The notes beneath the pieces were generated by a model that was not told the DNA's origin, did not search any database, and saw only the letters and a list, made by a program, of their open reading frames with translations. A stretch of DNA of 64,000 bases from Pseudomonas sp. MUP55 (GTDB lineage Bacteria > Pseudomonadota > Gammaproteobacteria > Pseudomonadales > Pseudomonadaceae), in the NCBI RefSeq assembly GCF_034043515.1, contig NZ_CP138214.1, positions 4,340,001 to 4,404,000 of the forward strand, in the 5' to 3' direction. Positions 1 to 8,717 of this stretch are shown here, piece after piece; the stretch's first letter is position 1, and every line of letters begins with the position of its first letter. The translations under genes were made by a program, and so were the position numbers.

Positions 1-923
1 ATGAATCCGTAGGGGCTGCTGGAAAACGGTATCCCCCCTACATTGATGCCCAGCAAACCAGTCAGAAAACTCATTGGCAAGAAGATGCCGGTGATGATCC
101 CGAAGCGGTACATCGTGCGGTTCATGCGCAGGCTCAAGCGCCGGTCTTCGGCCTCAAGTACAAGCCCCACGCGCTCCCGAGCCAATTCCAGTTCTTCCAG
201 GTAACGGGTCAGGCTGTTGTGCAACTCGTTCCAATAGTCAGCGTCGTCGTCACAGAACCACGCCAACTTGATGCGCGTCAGCTGCGCAAAAATATCCCGT
301 TGCGGTGCCAGAAAACGCTTGAGCCCAGCCGCACGCCGACGGATCTGCAAGACACTGCCGTGCTCAGGCGTATACCGTTCGTCGGCATCGAGTTTTTCTT
401 CCTCGGAATCGACGATTTCAGACAGCCCGGTGACCAGATCCTGCACTTTGTTGGTCAGGTACTGCGCCATATAAAGGATGAGTTCAGACGCGGTTCTGGG
501 GCCCTTACCCTCTGCCAACTGCACCAGCAGCTCATCGGTGGCCCGTAACGGGCGCAAACGCAAGGAGATCACACGATTGGCCGCGGCGAATATGCGTACC
601 GAAACCATGTCTTCCGGTTCCGCGCCGGGGTTGAGATTGATCCCGCGCAGAAACAGCAGCAGTTCGGCATCCGGCAACGGCAACAGCCGCGGGCGGGTGT
701 TTTCTTCCAGCAGCAGGTCACAGGCAAATTCGCTCAAGCCGCTGGATGTGCGCAGCCAGGTCTGGGTTTGCGGATGGCTGCGGTCCCAATGCAGCCACAG
801 GCTTTCCTGGGGTTGCAGTTGCAACTCGTCAAGCTCAGTCCGGGCAATCGAACGCGCACCGCCTTTACCGTCCAGTACCAGGGCATGCACCAGCCCCCAC
901 TGCGCGTTGTCTTCCTCGAACAT
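1..923 (-). CDS. zntB: Zinc transporter ZntB, CorA family (3' end outside window)
   Basis: This inner-membrane CorA-superfamily protein probably moves Zn2+. The reading frame is open from the ATG at 923 down to base 1, about 307 codons. A long, mostly helical cytoplasmic N-terminal domain comes first. It is followed by a membrane segment ending in Gly-Ile-Asn (about residues 291-293), the ZntB form of the CorA Gly-x-Asn selectivity motif. Compared with the usual length near 330 residues, only the last transmembrane helix is missing beyond the window edge. A GGGTGAGG stretch just upstream serves as ribosome binding site. A general CorA magnesium channel is the alternative, but Gly-Ile-Asn rather than Gly-Met-Asn favours ZntB. 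Confidence 0.85.
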   Translation of the reverse strand, partial: MFEEDNAQWGLVHALVLDGKGGARSIARTELDELQLQPQESLWLHWDRSHPQTQTWLRTSSGLSEFACDLLLEENTRPRLLPLPDAELLLFLRGINLNPGAEPEDMVSVRIFAAANRVISLRLRPLRATDELLVQLAEGKGPRTASELILYMAQYLTNKVQDLVTGLSEIVDSEEEKLDADERYTPEHGSVLQIRRRAAGLKRFLAPQRDIFAQLTRIKLAWFCDDDADYWNELHNSLTRYLEELELARERVGLVLEAEDRRLSLRMNRTMYRFGIITGIFLPMSFLTGLLGINVGGIPFSSSPYGF

Positions 924-948
924 CCTCACCCCTTTCGGCTACCGCGTT

Positions 949-1440
949 TTATTCAGGCATTTTCAGTGGGCTGGGCGAGACGATTACACCGTTGTTATCG
1001 GCATACACGTACTCCCCCGGGCGGAACGTCACGCCTGCAAAGGTGACCACCACGTTCAGGTCACCCAGGCCACGCTTGTCGGTTTTCATCGGGTGCGAAG
1101 CCAGGGCCTGCACGCCCAGGTCAGTCTGGGCGATCACGTCGACATCGCGGATGCAACCGTAGATCACCATGCCTTCCCAGCCATTTTTTGCGGCTTTCTC
1201 GGCGATCAGGTCGCCCAGCAGCGCGCGGCGCAGCGAACCACCGCCATCGACCACCAGCACCTTACCGGCGCCCGGCTGTTCGGCCTGCTGCTTGACCAGC
1301 GAGTTATCCTCGAAGCATTTGATGGTGACAATTTCGCCGCCAAAGGAGTCTCGGCCACCGAAGTTGCTGAACATCGGCTCGACCACCTGTACCAGTTCCG
1401 GGTACGCATCGCACAGGTCGGGGGTCACGTAATGGTTCAT
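949..1440 (-). CDS. rraA: RraA family protein (RNase E regulator / HMG aldolase fold)
   Basis: The 163-residue protein has the RraA fold and the usual family length. It contains the conserved LGDLIAEKA segment and GCIRD, the Arg-Asp pair that binds metal and substrate in related 4-hydroxy-4-methyl-2-oxoglutarate aldolases. RraA proteins bind RNase E and dampen its activity, but in pseudomonads the same fold may act as an aldolase, so the role is not settled by sequence. The ATG at 1440 was chosen because AGGAG lies seven bases upstream; an in-frame start 12 codons earlier has no such site. It is a single gene, head-to-tail with zntB. Confidence 0.85.
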   Translation of the reverse strand: MNHYVTPDLCDAYPELVQVVEPMFSNFGGRDSFGGEIVTIKCFEDNSLVKQQAEQPGAGKVLVVDGGGSLRRALLGDLIAEKAAKNGWEGMVIYGCIRDVDVIAQTDLGVQALASHPMKTDKRGLGDLNVVVTFAGVTFRPGEYVYADNNGVIVSPSPLKMPE

Positions 1441-1669
1441 CGGGAAACTCCTGTCGTCAAAGAAGAGGTCGAACATCCCACGGTGTACTTCAGAAAACGT
1501 CTTGCAACCGGCATTTTTTAAAGGCTGGGCCAGTGACGGCGGCCATGATCAGACCCACGCCAGCGTAACGCAACAGCCGTTAAGCGACTGAATATGACCA
1601 GAAGCGCCCGAGGCGTCATATCTTAGCCGCAACCACTTCAGAGTGAAACGCCCTCTGCAGAGCGCCTCG

Positions 1670-2659
1670 CTAAACTTCAGCGACCGCCTCAGGCCGAGTG
1701 CCGAACAAAGGTGTCAGCGGGTCTTTCAACCAGCGCTCCACCAATGGCCACACTTGGGCCTGTGCGGCCTTGCTGACCAGCATTTGTACATGCCCGAAGT
1801 CATCGGTAAACCCCTGCCGACGCCCCAGGCACAGGTACTGGCGATGCTCGCTGCCGACTTGCTCGAACAACTTGCGACACGCCCAGTCCGGATCTTGCTG
1901 GTCGCCCGCCGCGCTGACCGCCAATAACGGCACGTCGACGTCCGCCAGGCCTTTCCACCAATCGCACTCGGCATCGCCAAAGCGGCCAAACAGGCCATTC
2001 CAACGCATCGCTTCAATCATCACACCGGCCGGCTCGTCCTCAGGGCCACGCTTGAAGCGCGGGCCGGACAGCTGACCCAGGCGCTTGAGAATAAATCGAC
2101 CGCCCCACTCCACCGGTGGCAGTTTCAACGGCCAATGGGTGCGGCTGACCTGACATCCGAACAACGCCACCGACGCCACTGACTGCGCGTTCAGATGTTG
2201 CCCACCCAGCGCTGCAGCCAGCGTCGTGGCGCCGAGGGAATGGCCGATCCAATGCGCAACCTGTCCGCTTTGCTCACGGACAAACGCGCCAATGGCTGGC
2301 AAATCGTAGCGTGCGTAATCGGCGACACGGTTGCGGGCGTAGTCATGGTTGCGCTTGGACAGACCATGGCCGCGCATTTCCGGGATCCAGACATCAAATC
2401 CACGGCGTGCCAGATGAGCCCCCAGCCCGATGCCCTTGGGCGAATACCAGAAGCGTCGATTGGAAAAACTGCCGTGCACAAATATAACCGGCGTGCCCCG
2501 GTTTTCCGGGCCATCGGCCAGGCCCAGCCGGGTAACCGCCAGCTCGACGGTGCCGTCGGGGCTGTTACCGGGCTTGAGGCGGTACACATCTTCACTCAGG
2601 TCGCCACGACGTTCAGCGCTGATCAGGGCGACAGGAAACAGGTTGCTGCTGCTTTGCAT
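1670..2659 (-). CDS. Alpha/beta-fold hydrolase
   Basis: A 329-residue alpha/beta hydrolase. The oxyanion region VIFVHGSF, the nucleophile elbow GHSLGATT (Ser nucleophile) and a late DDFGHV segment carrying the probable catalytic His are all visible. No signal peptide is evident, so it is probably cytoplasmic. The substrate cannot be deduced; esterase or lipase-like activity is the family norm. The ATG at 2659 is preferred over an in-frame TTG five codons upstream. It lies downstream of ppsA on the same strand, separated by a 10-bp-stem hairpin, so it is probably transcribed separately. Confidence 0.8.
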   Translation of the reverse strand: MQSSSNLFPVALISAERRGDLSEDVYRLKPGNSPDGTVELAVTRLGLADGPENRGTPVIFVHGSFSNRRFWYSPKGIGLGAHLARRGFDVWIPEMRGHGLSKRNHDYARNRVADYARYDLPAIGAFVREQSGQVAHWIGHSLGATTLAAALGGQHLNAQSVASVALFGCQVSRTHWPLKLPPVEWGGRFILKRLGQLSGPRFKRGPEDEPAGVMIEAMRWNGLFGRFGDAECDWWKGLADVDVPLLAVSAAGDQQDPDWACRKLFEQVGSEHRQYLCLGRRQGFTDDFGHVQMLVSKAAQAQVWPLVERWLKDPLTPLFGTRPEAVAEV

Positions 2660-2719
2660 AAGGTTCTTGCACAAAAAAGGGCGGCGTCCGGTAGGAATTC
2701 CGCCCTGTACAGATAAGAA

Positions 2720-2748
2720 TGCCGGTCACCCTCAAGGAGTGACCGGCA
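2720..2748 (-). terminator. Hairpin downstream of ppsA
   Basis: A perfect 10-bp stem (TGCCGGTCAC with its complement) around a 9-base loop lies 18 bases beyond the ppsA stop. The following minus-strand bases are only moderately T-rich (TTCTTATC), so it may be a terminator or a transcript-stabilising hairpin. Confidence 0.6.
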
Positions 2749-2765
2749 CTTTTGACGTAGCGACG

Positions 2766-5141
2766 TTAAGCCGACGCTTGGCCTTCGGCGAGGAAGAACC
2801 AGGTTTCGAGCACGGAATCGGGGTTCAGCGAGACGCTTTCGATACCCTGCTCCATCAGCCATTTAGCCAGGTCCGGGTGGTCGGAAGGGCCTTGGCCGCA
2901 GATACCGATGTACTTGCCGGCCTTGTTGCAGGCCTGGATGGCGTTGGCCAGCAGCTTCTTGACTGCGGGATTTCGCTCGTCGAACAGGTGAGCGATGATT
3001 CCGGAGTCGCGGTCCAGGCCCAGGGTCAACTGGGTCAGGTCGTTGGAGCCGATGGAGAAACCATCGAAGAATTCCAGGAACTCTTCGGCCAGGATGGCGT
3101 TGGACGGCAGCTCGCACATCATGATGACCCGCAGGCCGTTCTCGCCGCGCGTCAAACCGTTTTCAGCCAGCAGGTCGACTACCTGGCTCGCCTCACCCAG
3201 GGTACGCACGAACGGCACCATGATTTCGACGTTGGTCAGCCCCATCTCGTTGCGCACGCGCTTGAGGGCGCGGCATTCGAGTTCGAAGCAGTCACGGAAC
3301 GCTTCGCTGATGTAACGCGAGGCGCCACGGAAACCCAGCATCGGGTTTTCTTCTTCCGGCTCGTAGAGCTTGCCGCCGATCAGGTTGGCGTATTCATTGG
3401 ACTTGAAGTCCGACAGCCGCACGATGACCTTCTTCGGGTAAAACGCCGCCGCCAGGGTGCTGATGCCTTCCACCAGCTTCTCGACGTAGAAGCCCACCGG
3501 GTCGTTGTAGCCGGCGATGCGTTTGTCGACGCTTTCCTTGATGTCCAGCGGCAGGCCGTCGTAGTTCAGCAGGGCCTTGGGGTGCACGCCGATCATGCGG
3601 TTGATGATGAACTCCAGGCGGGCCAGGCCCACACCGGCGTTCGGCAATTGCGCGAAGTCAAAGGCGCGGTCCGGGTTGCCGACGTTCATCATGATCTTGA
3701 ACGGCAGGTCAGGCATGGCGTCGATGGAGTTCTGCTTGATGTCGAAACCCAGCTCGCCTTCGAAGATGAACCCGGTATCGCCTTCGGCACAGGACACGGT
3801 TACACCCTGGCCGTCCTTGAGCAACTGCGTGGCGTTGCCGCAACCGACGACCGCGGGAATCCCCAGCTCACGGGCGATGATCGCCGCGTGGCACGTGCGC
3901 CCGCCACGGTTGGTAACGATGGCGCTGGCGCGCTTCATCACCGGTTCCCAGTCCGGGTCGGTCATGTCGGAAACCAGCACGTCGCCTGGCTGGACTTTGT
4001 CCATTTCGGACACGTCCTTGATGATGCGTACCTTGCCGGCGCCGATGCGCTGGCCGATGGCACGGCCTTCCACCAGCACAGTGCCGGTTTCCTTGAGCAG
4101 GTAACGCTCCATGACGTTGGCCGAGGTGCGGCTCTTCACGGTTTCGGGGCGGGCCTGCACGATGTACAGCTTGCCGTCGTCACCGTCCTTGGCCCACTCG
4201 ATGTCCATCGGGCACTTGTAGTGCTTCTCGATGATCATCGCTTGTTTGGCCAATTCGCTGACTTCAGCGTCGGTCAGGCAGAAACGCGCACGTTCGGCCT
4301 TGTCGACCTCAACGGTCTTGACGGAACGACCGGCCTTGGCCTCGTCGCCGTAGATCATCTTGATTGCCTTGCTGCCCAGGTTGCGGCGCAGGATGGCCGG
4401 GCGACCGGCCTCAAGGGTGTGCTTGTGCACGTAGAATTCGTCCGGGTTCACCGCGCCTTGTACGACGGTTTCGCCCAGGCCGTAGGCGCCAGTGATAAAC
4501 ACCACGTCACGGAAGCCCGATTCGGTATCCAGGGTGAACATCACGCCGGCGGTGCCGGTTTCCGAACGCACCATGCGCTGCACACCGGCAGACAAGGCCA
4601 CCAGCTTGTGGTCGAAACCCTGGTGCACGCGGTAGGAAATGGCGCGGTCGTTGAACAGCGAGGCAAACACTTCCTTGGCCGCGCGGATCACGTTTTCCAC
4701 GCCGCGGATATTAAGGAAGGTCTCTTGCTGGCCGGCGAAAGAGGCATCCGGCAAGTCTTCGGCGGTGGCCGAGGAGCGCACGGCGACGGCCATATCCGGG
4801 TTACCGGCGGACAACGTGGCGAAGGCGGTGCGGATTTCTTCGTTGAGCTTCTCGGGGAACTCGGCTTCCATGATCCATTGACGGATCTGGGCGCCGGTCC
4901 GGGCCAGGGCATTGACGTCGTCGACGTCCAGGGCGTCCAGCGCGGCGTGGATCTGGGCGTTGAGGCCGCTCAGCTCGAGGAAATCGCGGTAAGCCTGGGC
5001 CGTGGTGGCAAAACCACCCGGCACCGAAACACCAGCGCCTGCAAGATTACTGATCATCTCGCCGAGGGATGCGTTCTTGCCCCCCACATGCTCTACATCA
5101 TGGACGCCGAGCTTATCGAGGGAAACTACGTACTCTACCAA
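2766..5141 (-). CDS. ppsA: Phosphoenolpyruvate synthase
   Basis: It converts pyruvate, ATP and water to phosphoenolpyruvate, AMP and phosphate for gluconeogenesis in the cytoplasm. The 791-residue length is typical. Order: N-terminal ATP-binding domain (starts [12 protein letters not shown], with [11 protein letters not shown]), the swivelling phosphohistidine domain with [10 protein letters not shown] (His418), and a C-terminal PEP-binding TIM barrel with GSNDLTQ and the late [11 protein letters not shown] segment carrying the catalytic Cys. ppsR, which encodes the kinase/phosphotransferase controlling this enzyme, is divergently transcribed 178 bases away. A 936-codon open frame on the opposite strand is a shadow of this GC-rich gene. 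Confidence 0.98.
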   Translation of the reverse strand: MVEYVVSLDKLGVHDVEHVGGKNASLGEMISNLAGAGVSVPGGFATTAQAYRDFLELSGLNAQIHAALDALDVDDVNALARTGAQIRQWIMEAEFPEKLNEEIRTAFATLSAGNPDMAVAVRSSATAEDLPDASFAGQQETFLNIRGVENVIRAAKEVFASLFNDRAISYRVHQGFDHKLVALSAGVQRMVRSETGTAGVMFTLDTESGFRDVVFITGAYGLGETVVQGAVNPDEFYVHKHTLEAGRPAILRRNLGSKAIKMIYGDEAKAGRSVKTVEVDKAERARFCLTDAEVSELAKQAMIIEKHYKCPMDIEWAKDGDDGKLYIVQARPETVKSRTSANVMERYLLKETGTVLVEGRAIGQRIGAGKVRIIKDVSEMDKVQPGDVLVSDMTDPDWEPVMKRASAIVTNRGGRTCHAAIIARELGIPAVVGCGNATQLLKDGQGVTVSCAEGDTGFIFEGELGFDIKQNSIDAMPDLPFKIMMNVGNPDRAFDFAQLPNAGVGLARLEFIINRMIGVHPKALLNYDGLPLDIKESVDKRIAGYNDPVGFYVEKLVEGISTLAAAFYPKKVIVRLSDFKSNEYANLIGGKLYEPEEENPMLGFRGASRYISEAFRDCFELECRALKRVRNEMGLTNVEIMVPFVRTLGEASQVVDLLAENGLTRGENGLRVIMMCELPSNAILAEEFLEFFDGFSIGSNDLTQLTLGLDRDSGIIAHLFDERNPAVKKLLANAIQACNKAGKYIGICGQGPSDHPDLAKWLMEQGIESVSLNPDSVLETWFFLAEGQASA

Positions 5142-5319
5142 GGTGATCTCTCCACTTTCTGTGTTGGAAAAGCTCAGGACGCGGGTTGCTCAGCAAGAGC
5201 AAACGCCAGCGCTTGTGGCCTGGACCTGGAAAATAAGTGAGAATGCGGCCCACTGCGGGACGGCAAAATCGCGCCTATCATATCCAAGATTCGCCATCAG
5301 CTTAAGGCCCAGGGTTCAA

Positions 5320-6138
5320 ATGAAACGATCTGCTTTCTTTATTTCCGATGGCACCGGCATCACGGCCGAAACACTGGGCCAGAGCCTGCTCGCGCAGTTC
5401 GAAAACATTACCTTCGCCAAATTCACGCGGCCTTATATAGACAGCGTGGATAAAGCGCGGGCCATGGTACAACAAATCAATCTGGCGGCCGAAAAAGACG
5501 GCTTTCGCCCGATCATTTTCGACACCATCGTCAATCAGGATATTCGTGAGATTCTCGCGACGTCGAATGGTTTCATGATCGACATCTTCTCCACGTTCCT
5601 GGCGCCATTGGAACAGGAGCTGAGCGAACATTCCTCTTACTCCGTCGGAAAGTCCCACTCCATTGGTCATAACTCCAACTACATGGAGCGTATCGAGGCG
5701 GTGAACTTCGCCCTCGACAACGACGACGGCGCCCGCACGCACTACTACGACAAGGCCGACCTGATCCTGGTCGGCGTGTCGCGCTGCGGCAAGACGCCAA
5801 CCTGTCTGTACATGGCCATGCAATTCGGCATCCGCGCGGCCAACTACCCGTTGACCGAAGACGACATGGAACACCTCACGCTGCCAGCCGCCCTGCGCGC
5901 GCATTCGCACAAGCTGTTCGGCCTGACCATCGACCCGGACCGGCTCACTGCGATCCGCAATGAACGCAAGCCCAACAGCCGTTATTCCAGTTACGCCCAG
6001 TGCGAGTTCGAAGTGCGCGAAGTGGAAAACCTGTTCCGTCGCGAGAATATTGCGCACATCAATTCCACGCATTTTTCGGTGGAAGAGATTTCGGCGAAGA
6101 TTCTGGTGGAGAAAGGCGTGGAGCGGCGTTTTAAGTGA
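5320..6138 (+). CDS. ppsR: PEP synthase regulatory protein (bifunctional kinase/pyrophosphorylase)
   Basis: A 272-residue DUF299-family protein. Known family members use ADP to phosphorylate a Thr next to the catalytic His of PEP synthase, inactivating it, and use phosphate to reverse this. The characteristic start [17 protein letters not shown] and the P-loop [10 protein letters not shown] (about residues 153-162) are both present. The ATG at 5320 gives the family length; longer upstream in-frame extensions run into the ppsA gene and are not used. It faces ppsA head-to-head, so the enzyme and its switch share one intergenic region. Confidence 0.96.
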   Translation: MKRSAFFISDGTGITAETLGQSLLAQFENITFAKFTRPYIDSVDKARAMVQQINLAAEKDGFRPIIFDTIVNQDIREILATSNGFMIDIFSTFLAPLEQELSEHSSYSVGKSHSIGHNSNYMERIEAVNFALDNDDGARTHYYDKADLILVGVSRCGKTPTCLYMAMQFGIRAANYPLTEDDMEHLTLPAALRAHSHKLFGLTIDPDRLTAIRNERKPNSRYSSYAQCEFEVREVENLFRRENIAHINSTHFSVEEISAKILVEKGVERRFK

Positions 6139-6186
6139 AGCAGCTGCAAGCTTCAAGCTTTAAGCATCAAGCCACTCGGCTCCTGT

Positions 6187-6214
6187 CTTGTAGCTTGTAG
6201 CTTGTAGCTTGTAG
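6187..6214. repeat. Tandem heptamer repeat (4 x CTTGTAG)
   Basis: Four exact head-to-tail copies of CTTGTAG lie between the convergent ends of ppsR and the MocR-type gene. A looser run of CAAGCTTCAAGCTTTAAGC precedes them. Heptamers of this kind are expected to vary in copy number by slippage. Confidence 0.85.
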
Positions 6215-6215
6215 C

Positions 6216-7643
6216 TCACAGGTGAAACCTGCCGCCCCCCTGCCCCAGCGCCGTCGCCAGCGCATCGAAGCCTTCACGCAACAGTTGGTCATCCCCCGAG
6301 GTATTGCAGATACTCGCCCGGATAAACTGCGGCACCGCCGTCTGCCCCACGGCAAACGCCTCGGCGGTGGCGATCAGGTAATTGTTCTGCTTGAGTTCCG
6401 CCTCGATTTCCGACGCGCGCCATGGCTCCGGGACTTCGATCCAGAAGTGTGGGCTATTGAGGTGGGTACGGTAGGCCAGGCCAGTCAGCAAGCCTTCGAC
6501 CAACGCCTTGCGCCGACTGATCTCGTTGATCTGCTGGCGCAGCAGGTATTGCGCCGTGCCGTTTTCGATCCACTGGGTCGCAAGCTCCAGGGTCACCGGG
6601 GTGGCCATCCAGCAGGTCGAGCGCAACGCCGCGGAAATACGACTGACCAGCGCCGGCGGTGCATGCACATAACCGACCCGCAGCCCAGCCGACACCGCTT
6701 TGCTCAGGCTGCTGATCAAAATCGTGCGCTCGGGCGCAAAGGCGCTCAGCGGTGGTGGGCGGTCTTCTACCAATACACCGTGGGCTTCGTCCTCAAGTAT
6801 CAGCAGATTGTGCTCGCGACAGACTTTGACCAAAGCTTCTCGACGCGCCACCGATAACACCGCCGTTGTAGGGTTCTGGATAGTCGGCGTGCAGTACAGC
6901 GCCGAAATCCGGTGGTTTCGACAGACTTCATCCAGCGCGCCCGGCAGCACGCCTTCTTCATCCATCTCCAACCCGATCAGCCGTACACCCAGCATGCGCG
7001 CGGCGGTGATCAGCCCCGGGTAAGTCAATTGTTCGGTGACCACCGTGTCGCCGGCACGCAGCAACGCCATCATCGCGCAGAGCAAGCCGTGCTGACCGCC
7101 ATTGACGCAGATGACCTGCTCGGGGATCGGATGGAAGTCGCGCTGCACCAGCCATTGCGCACCGGCCTCACGGTAGCGCGGCAGGCCTGCATCCGGGGTG
7201 TAGGCGCTGATGTCCTGGAGAAATTTGCCGTTGGTCGACAAGGTCTGGAAGCTCTGGGCCAGAAACACCGTTTCCTGCCCGGGGATATGCATGTTGCGGC
7301 TCATATCGAAGTACTGGCGTGGCTCCTCGCTGAAATTGCGAAAGCCTTCATCCCGCTGGCGCTCCATCCCACGCTTGCGCACGAACGTGCCGTCACCCAC
7401 ACGCGCCACCACCAACCCTAGCCGCTCCAGCTCACCGTAGGCGCGGCTGATGGTGCCGATAGTGACACCCAGATTGTCGGAAAGCACCCGATGGGGCGGC
7501 AGTTTTCTTCCCGGTTCAATCGTGCCTTCGAGGATGCCCCTTTCCATGACATCGGACAGGCGCTTGTACTTCACGCCCTGACCGCTGGACAACCCCTCAC
7601 GCATAATTGACACCATGTCAATATTTGTTTTGACAGTCATCAT
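6216..7643 (-). CDS. MocR-type transcriptional regulator (GntR HTH + aminotransferase-like)
   Basis: A 475-residue MocR/PdxR-class regulator. Residues about 20-90 form a winged GntR helix-turn-helix (LPPHRVLSDNLGVTIGTISR). The rest is a fold-type I aminotransferase-like domain in which the Lys of SSLSKAVSAGLRVGY should hold PLP. MocR proteins sense amino acids or PLP-reactive ligands and often control a divergent operon; here that operon is EamA exporter, JAMM-Ubl-E1-rhodanese, CysM-like, CysE-like and AlaX-like. The shared 100-base spacer carries repeated GTTCAAT motifs. I infer that the effector is related to cysteine or the cluster's product. Confidence 0.9.
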   Translation of the reverse strand: MMTVKTNIDMVSIMREGLSSGQGVKYKRLSDVMERGILEGTIEPGRKLPPHRVLSDNLGVTIGTISRAYGELERLGLVVARVGDGTFVRKRGMERQRDEGFRNFSEEPRQYFDMSRNMHIPGQETVFLAQSFQTLSTNGKFLQDISAYTPDAGLPRYREAGAQWLVQRDFHPIPEQVICVNGGQHGLLCAMMALLRAGDTVVTEQLTYPGLITAARMLGVRLIGLEMDEEGVLPGALDEVCRNHRISALYCTPTIQNPTTAVLSVARREALVKVCREHNLLILEDEAHGVLVEDRPPPLSAFAPERTILISSLSKAVSAGLRVGYVHAPPALVSRISAALRSTCWMATPVTLELATQWIENGTAQYLLRQQINEISRRKALVEGLLTGLAYRTHLNSPHFWIEVPEPWRASEIEAELKQNNYLIATAEAFAVGQTAVPQFIRASICNTSGDDQLLREGFDALATALGQGGGRFHL

Positions 7644-7668
7644 TCGCCCTAATAGTGTGCTTTTGCGG

Positions 7669-7719
7669 GTTCAATCACCGGATTGAATCACTTATAACAA
7701 GTTCAATATAGAGTTCAAT
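7669..7719. promoter_or_regulatory. Probable MocR operator: repeated TTCAAT boxes
   Basis: In the spacer between the divergent MocR gene and the exporter, TTCAAT occurs at 7670-7675, 7702-7707 and 7714-7719, and its complement ATTGAA at 7682-7687. The first and inverted copies form a dyad. The last two are direct GTTCAAT repeats 12 bases apart, the direct-repeat layout known for MocR regulators such as PdxR and GabR. Assignment to this regulator is inference. Confidence 0.65.
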
Positions 7720-7743
7720 TCCGGCTCAGGGAAGCAATAAACG

Positions 7744-8694
7744 ATGCCAATGTCCGCCGTTCTTGAAAACAGCGCAAAAACCAAAACCCAGAAACAATGG
7801 CTGGCCGGCTTGATTACCAGCCTCATGTTCCTGATCGTGTGCCTGAGCTGGGGCACGACCTGGCTGGGTATCAAGATCGCAGTGGAAAGCGTGCCGCCAT
7901 TGACCTCCGCCGGCCTGCGCTTTCTGATCGCATTCCCACTGTTTTTGTGTTTTGCCCTGGTGCGCCGCGAGCCGATCCTGTTTCCGCGGGAAAGCCGCTG
8001 GTTCTTCGTGTTCGTGACCCTGTCCTACTTCAGCGTTCCCTACTACCTGCTCAATTACGGCGAGATGCACGTCTCGTCAGGCCTGACCGCCCTGCTCTTC
8101 AGCTGCATGCCGGTGTTCATCCTGATCTTCTCCGCGCTGTTTCTGCGTGAGCGTATCTACTTCTCCCAGGTGGTCGGCATCGGTATCGGTTTCGGCAGCC
8201 TCTACATGATCATCAAAAGCCAGGGGCTGCACCTGGACCATGCCGAGTTCTTCGGCGTATTGGCGATTCTGACCGCCGCGATCATGCACGCCCTGTGCTA
8301 CGTGATTACCAAGCAAAAAGGCAGCGCCATCAGCGTCATCACCTACAACACCCTGCCCATCGGCATTGCCGGGCTGATGCTGTTCGTGGCCGGCCTGTGG
8401 TTTGAGACCCCGACGTTCGACGACATCACCCTGCGCTCCTGGAGTGCGCTGTTCTACCTCGGGCTGGTGGCGTCGGTGGGCGGTTTCATCGTGTATTTCA
8501 TGCTGCTCAAGCGCCTGAGTCCGATCATTCTTTCCTTCGTGTTCATCATCTTTCCGGTGTTCGCGGTCATCATCGGCGCCTGGTACGAAGGCGTGGAAAT
8601 CTCCCGCGACCTGATGCTGTACTCGGCAATCCTGCTGGCCGGTTTTGCGATCACCAAGTTGCCGATCGAAAAACTGCTGGCCAAGAAAAATTGA
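7744..8694 (+). CDS. EamA/DMT-family exporter
   Basis: A 316-residue inner-membrane protein with about ten hydrophobic segments in two EamA repeats. The early LIVCLSWGTTWLGIKIAVE segment is typical of the drug/metabolite transporter superfamily. E. coli EamA exports O-acetylserine and cysteine, and this gene heads an operon of cysteine-type enzymes, so an amino-acid exporter for the cluster product is the natural reading (inference). It is divergent from the MocR regulator, and the next gene follows after 23 bases. Confidence 0.88.
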   Translation: MPMSAVLENSAKTKTQKQWLAGLITSLMFLIVCLSWGTTWLGIKIAVESVPPLTSAGLRFLIAFPLFLCFALVRREPILFPRESRWFFVFVTLSYFSVPYYLLNYGEMHVSSGLTALLFSCMPVFILIFSALFLRERIYFSQVVGIGIGFGSLYMIIKSQGLHLDHAEFFGVLAILTAAIMHALCYVITKQKGSAISVITYNTLPIGIAGLMLFVAGLWFETPTFDDITLRSWSALFYLGLVASVGGFIVYFMLLKRLSPIILSFVFIIFPVFAVIIGAWYEGVEISRDLMLYSAILLAGFAITKLPIEKLLAKKN

Positions 8695-8717
8695 CCCTCA
8701 ACCGACGCGAGAGAAAC

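Noticed and set aside
2430..5240. 936-codon plus-strand frame opposite ppsA
   Set aside because: Shadow of ppsA: no motifs, and it also crosses the ppsA terminator region.
5302..6156. 284-codon minus-strand frame opposite ppsR
   Set aside because: ppsR has a diagnostic P-loop and family length; the antisense frame has no domain.
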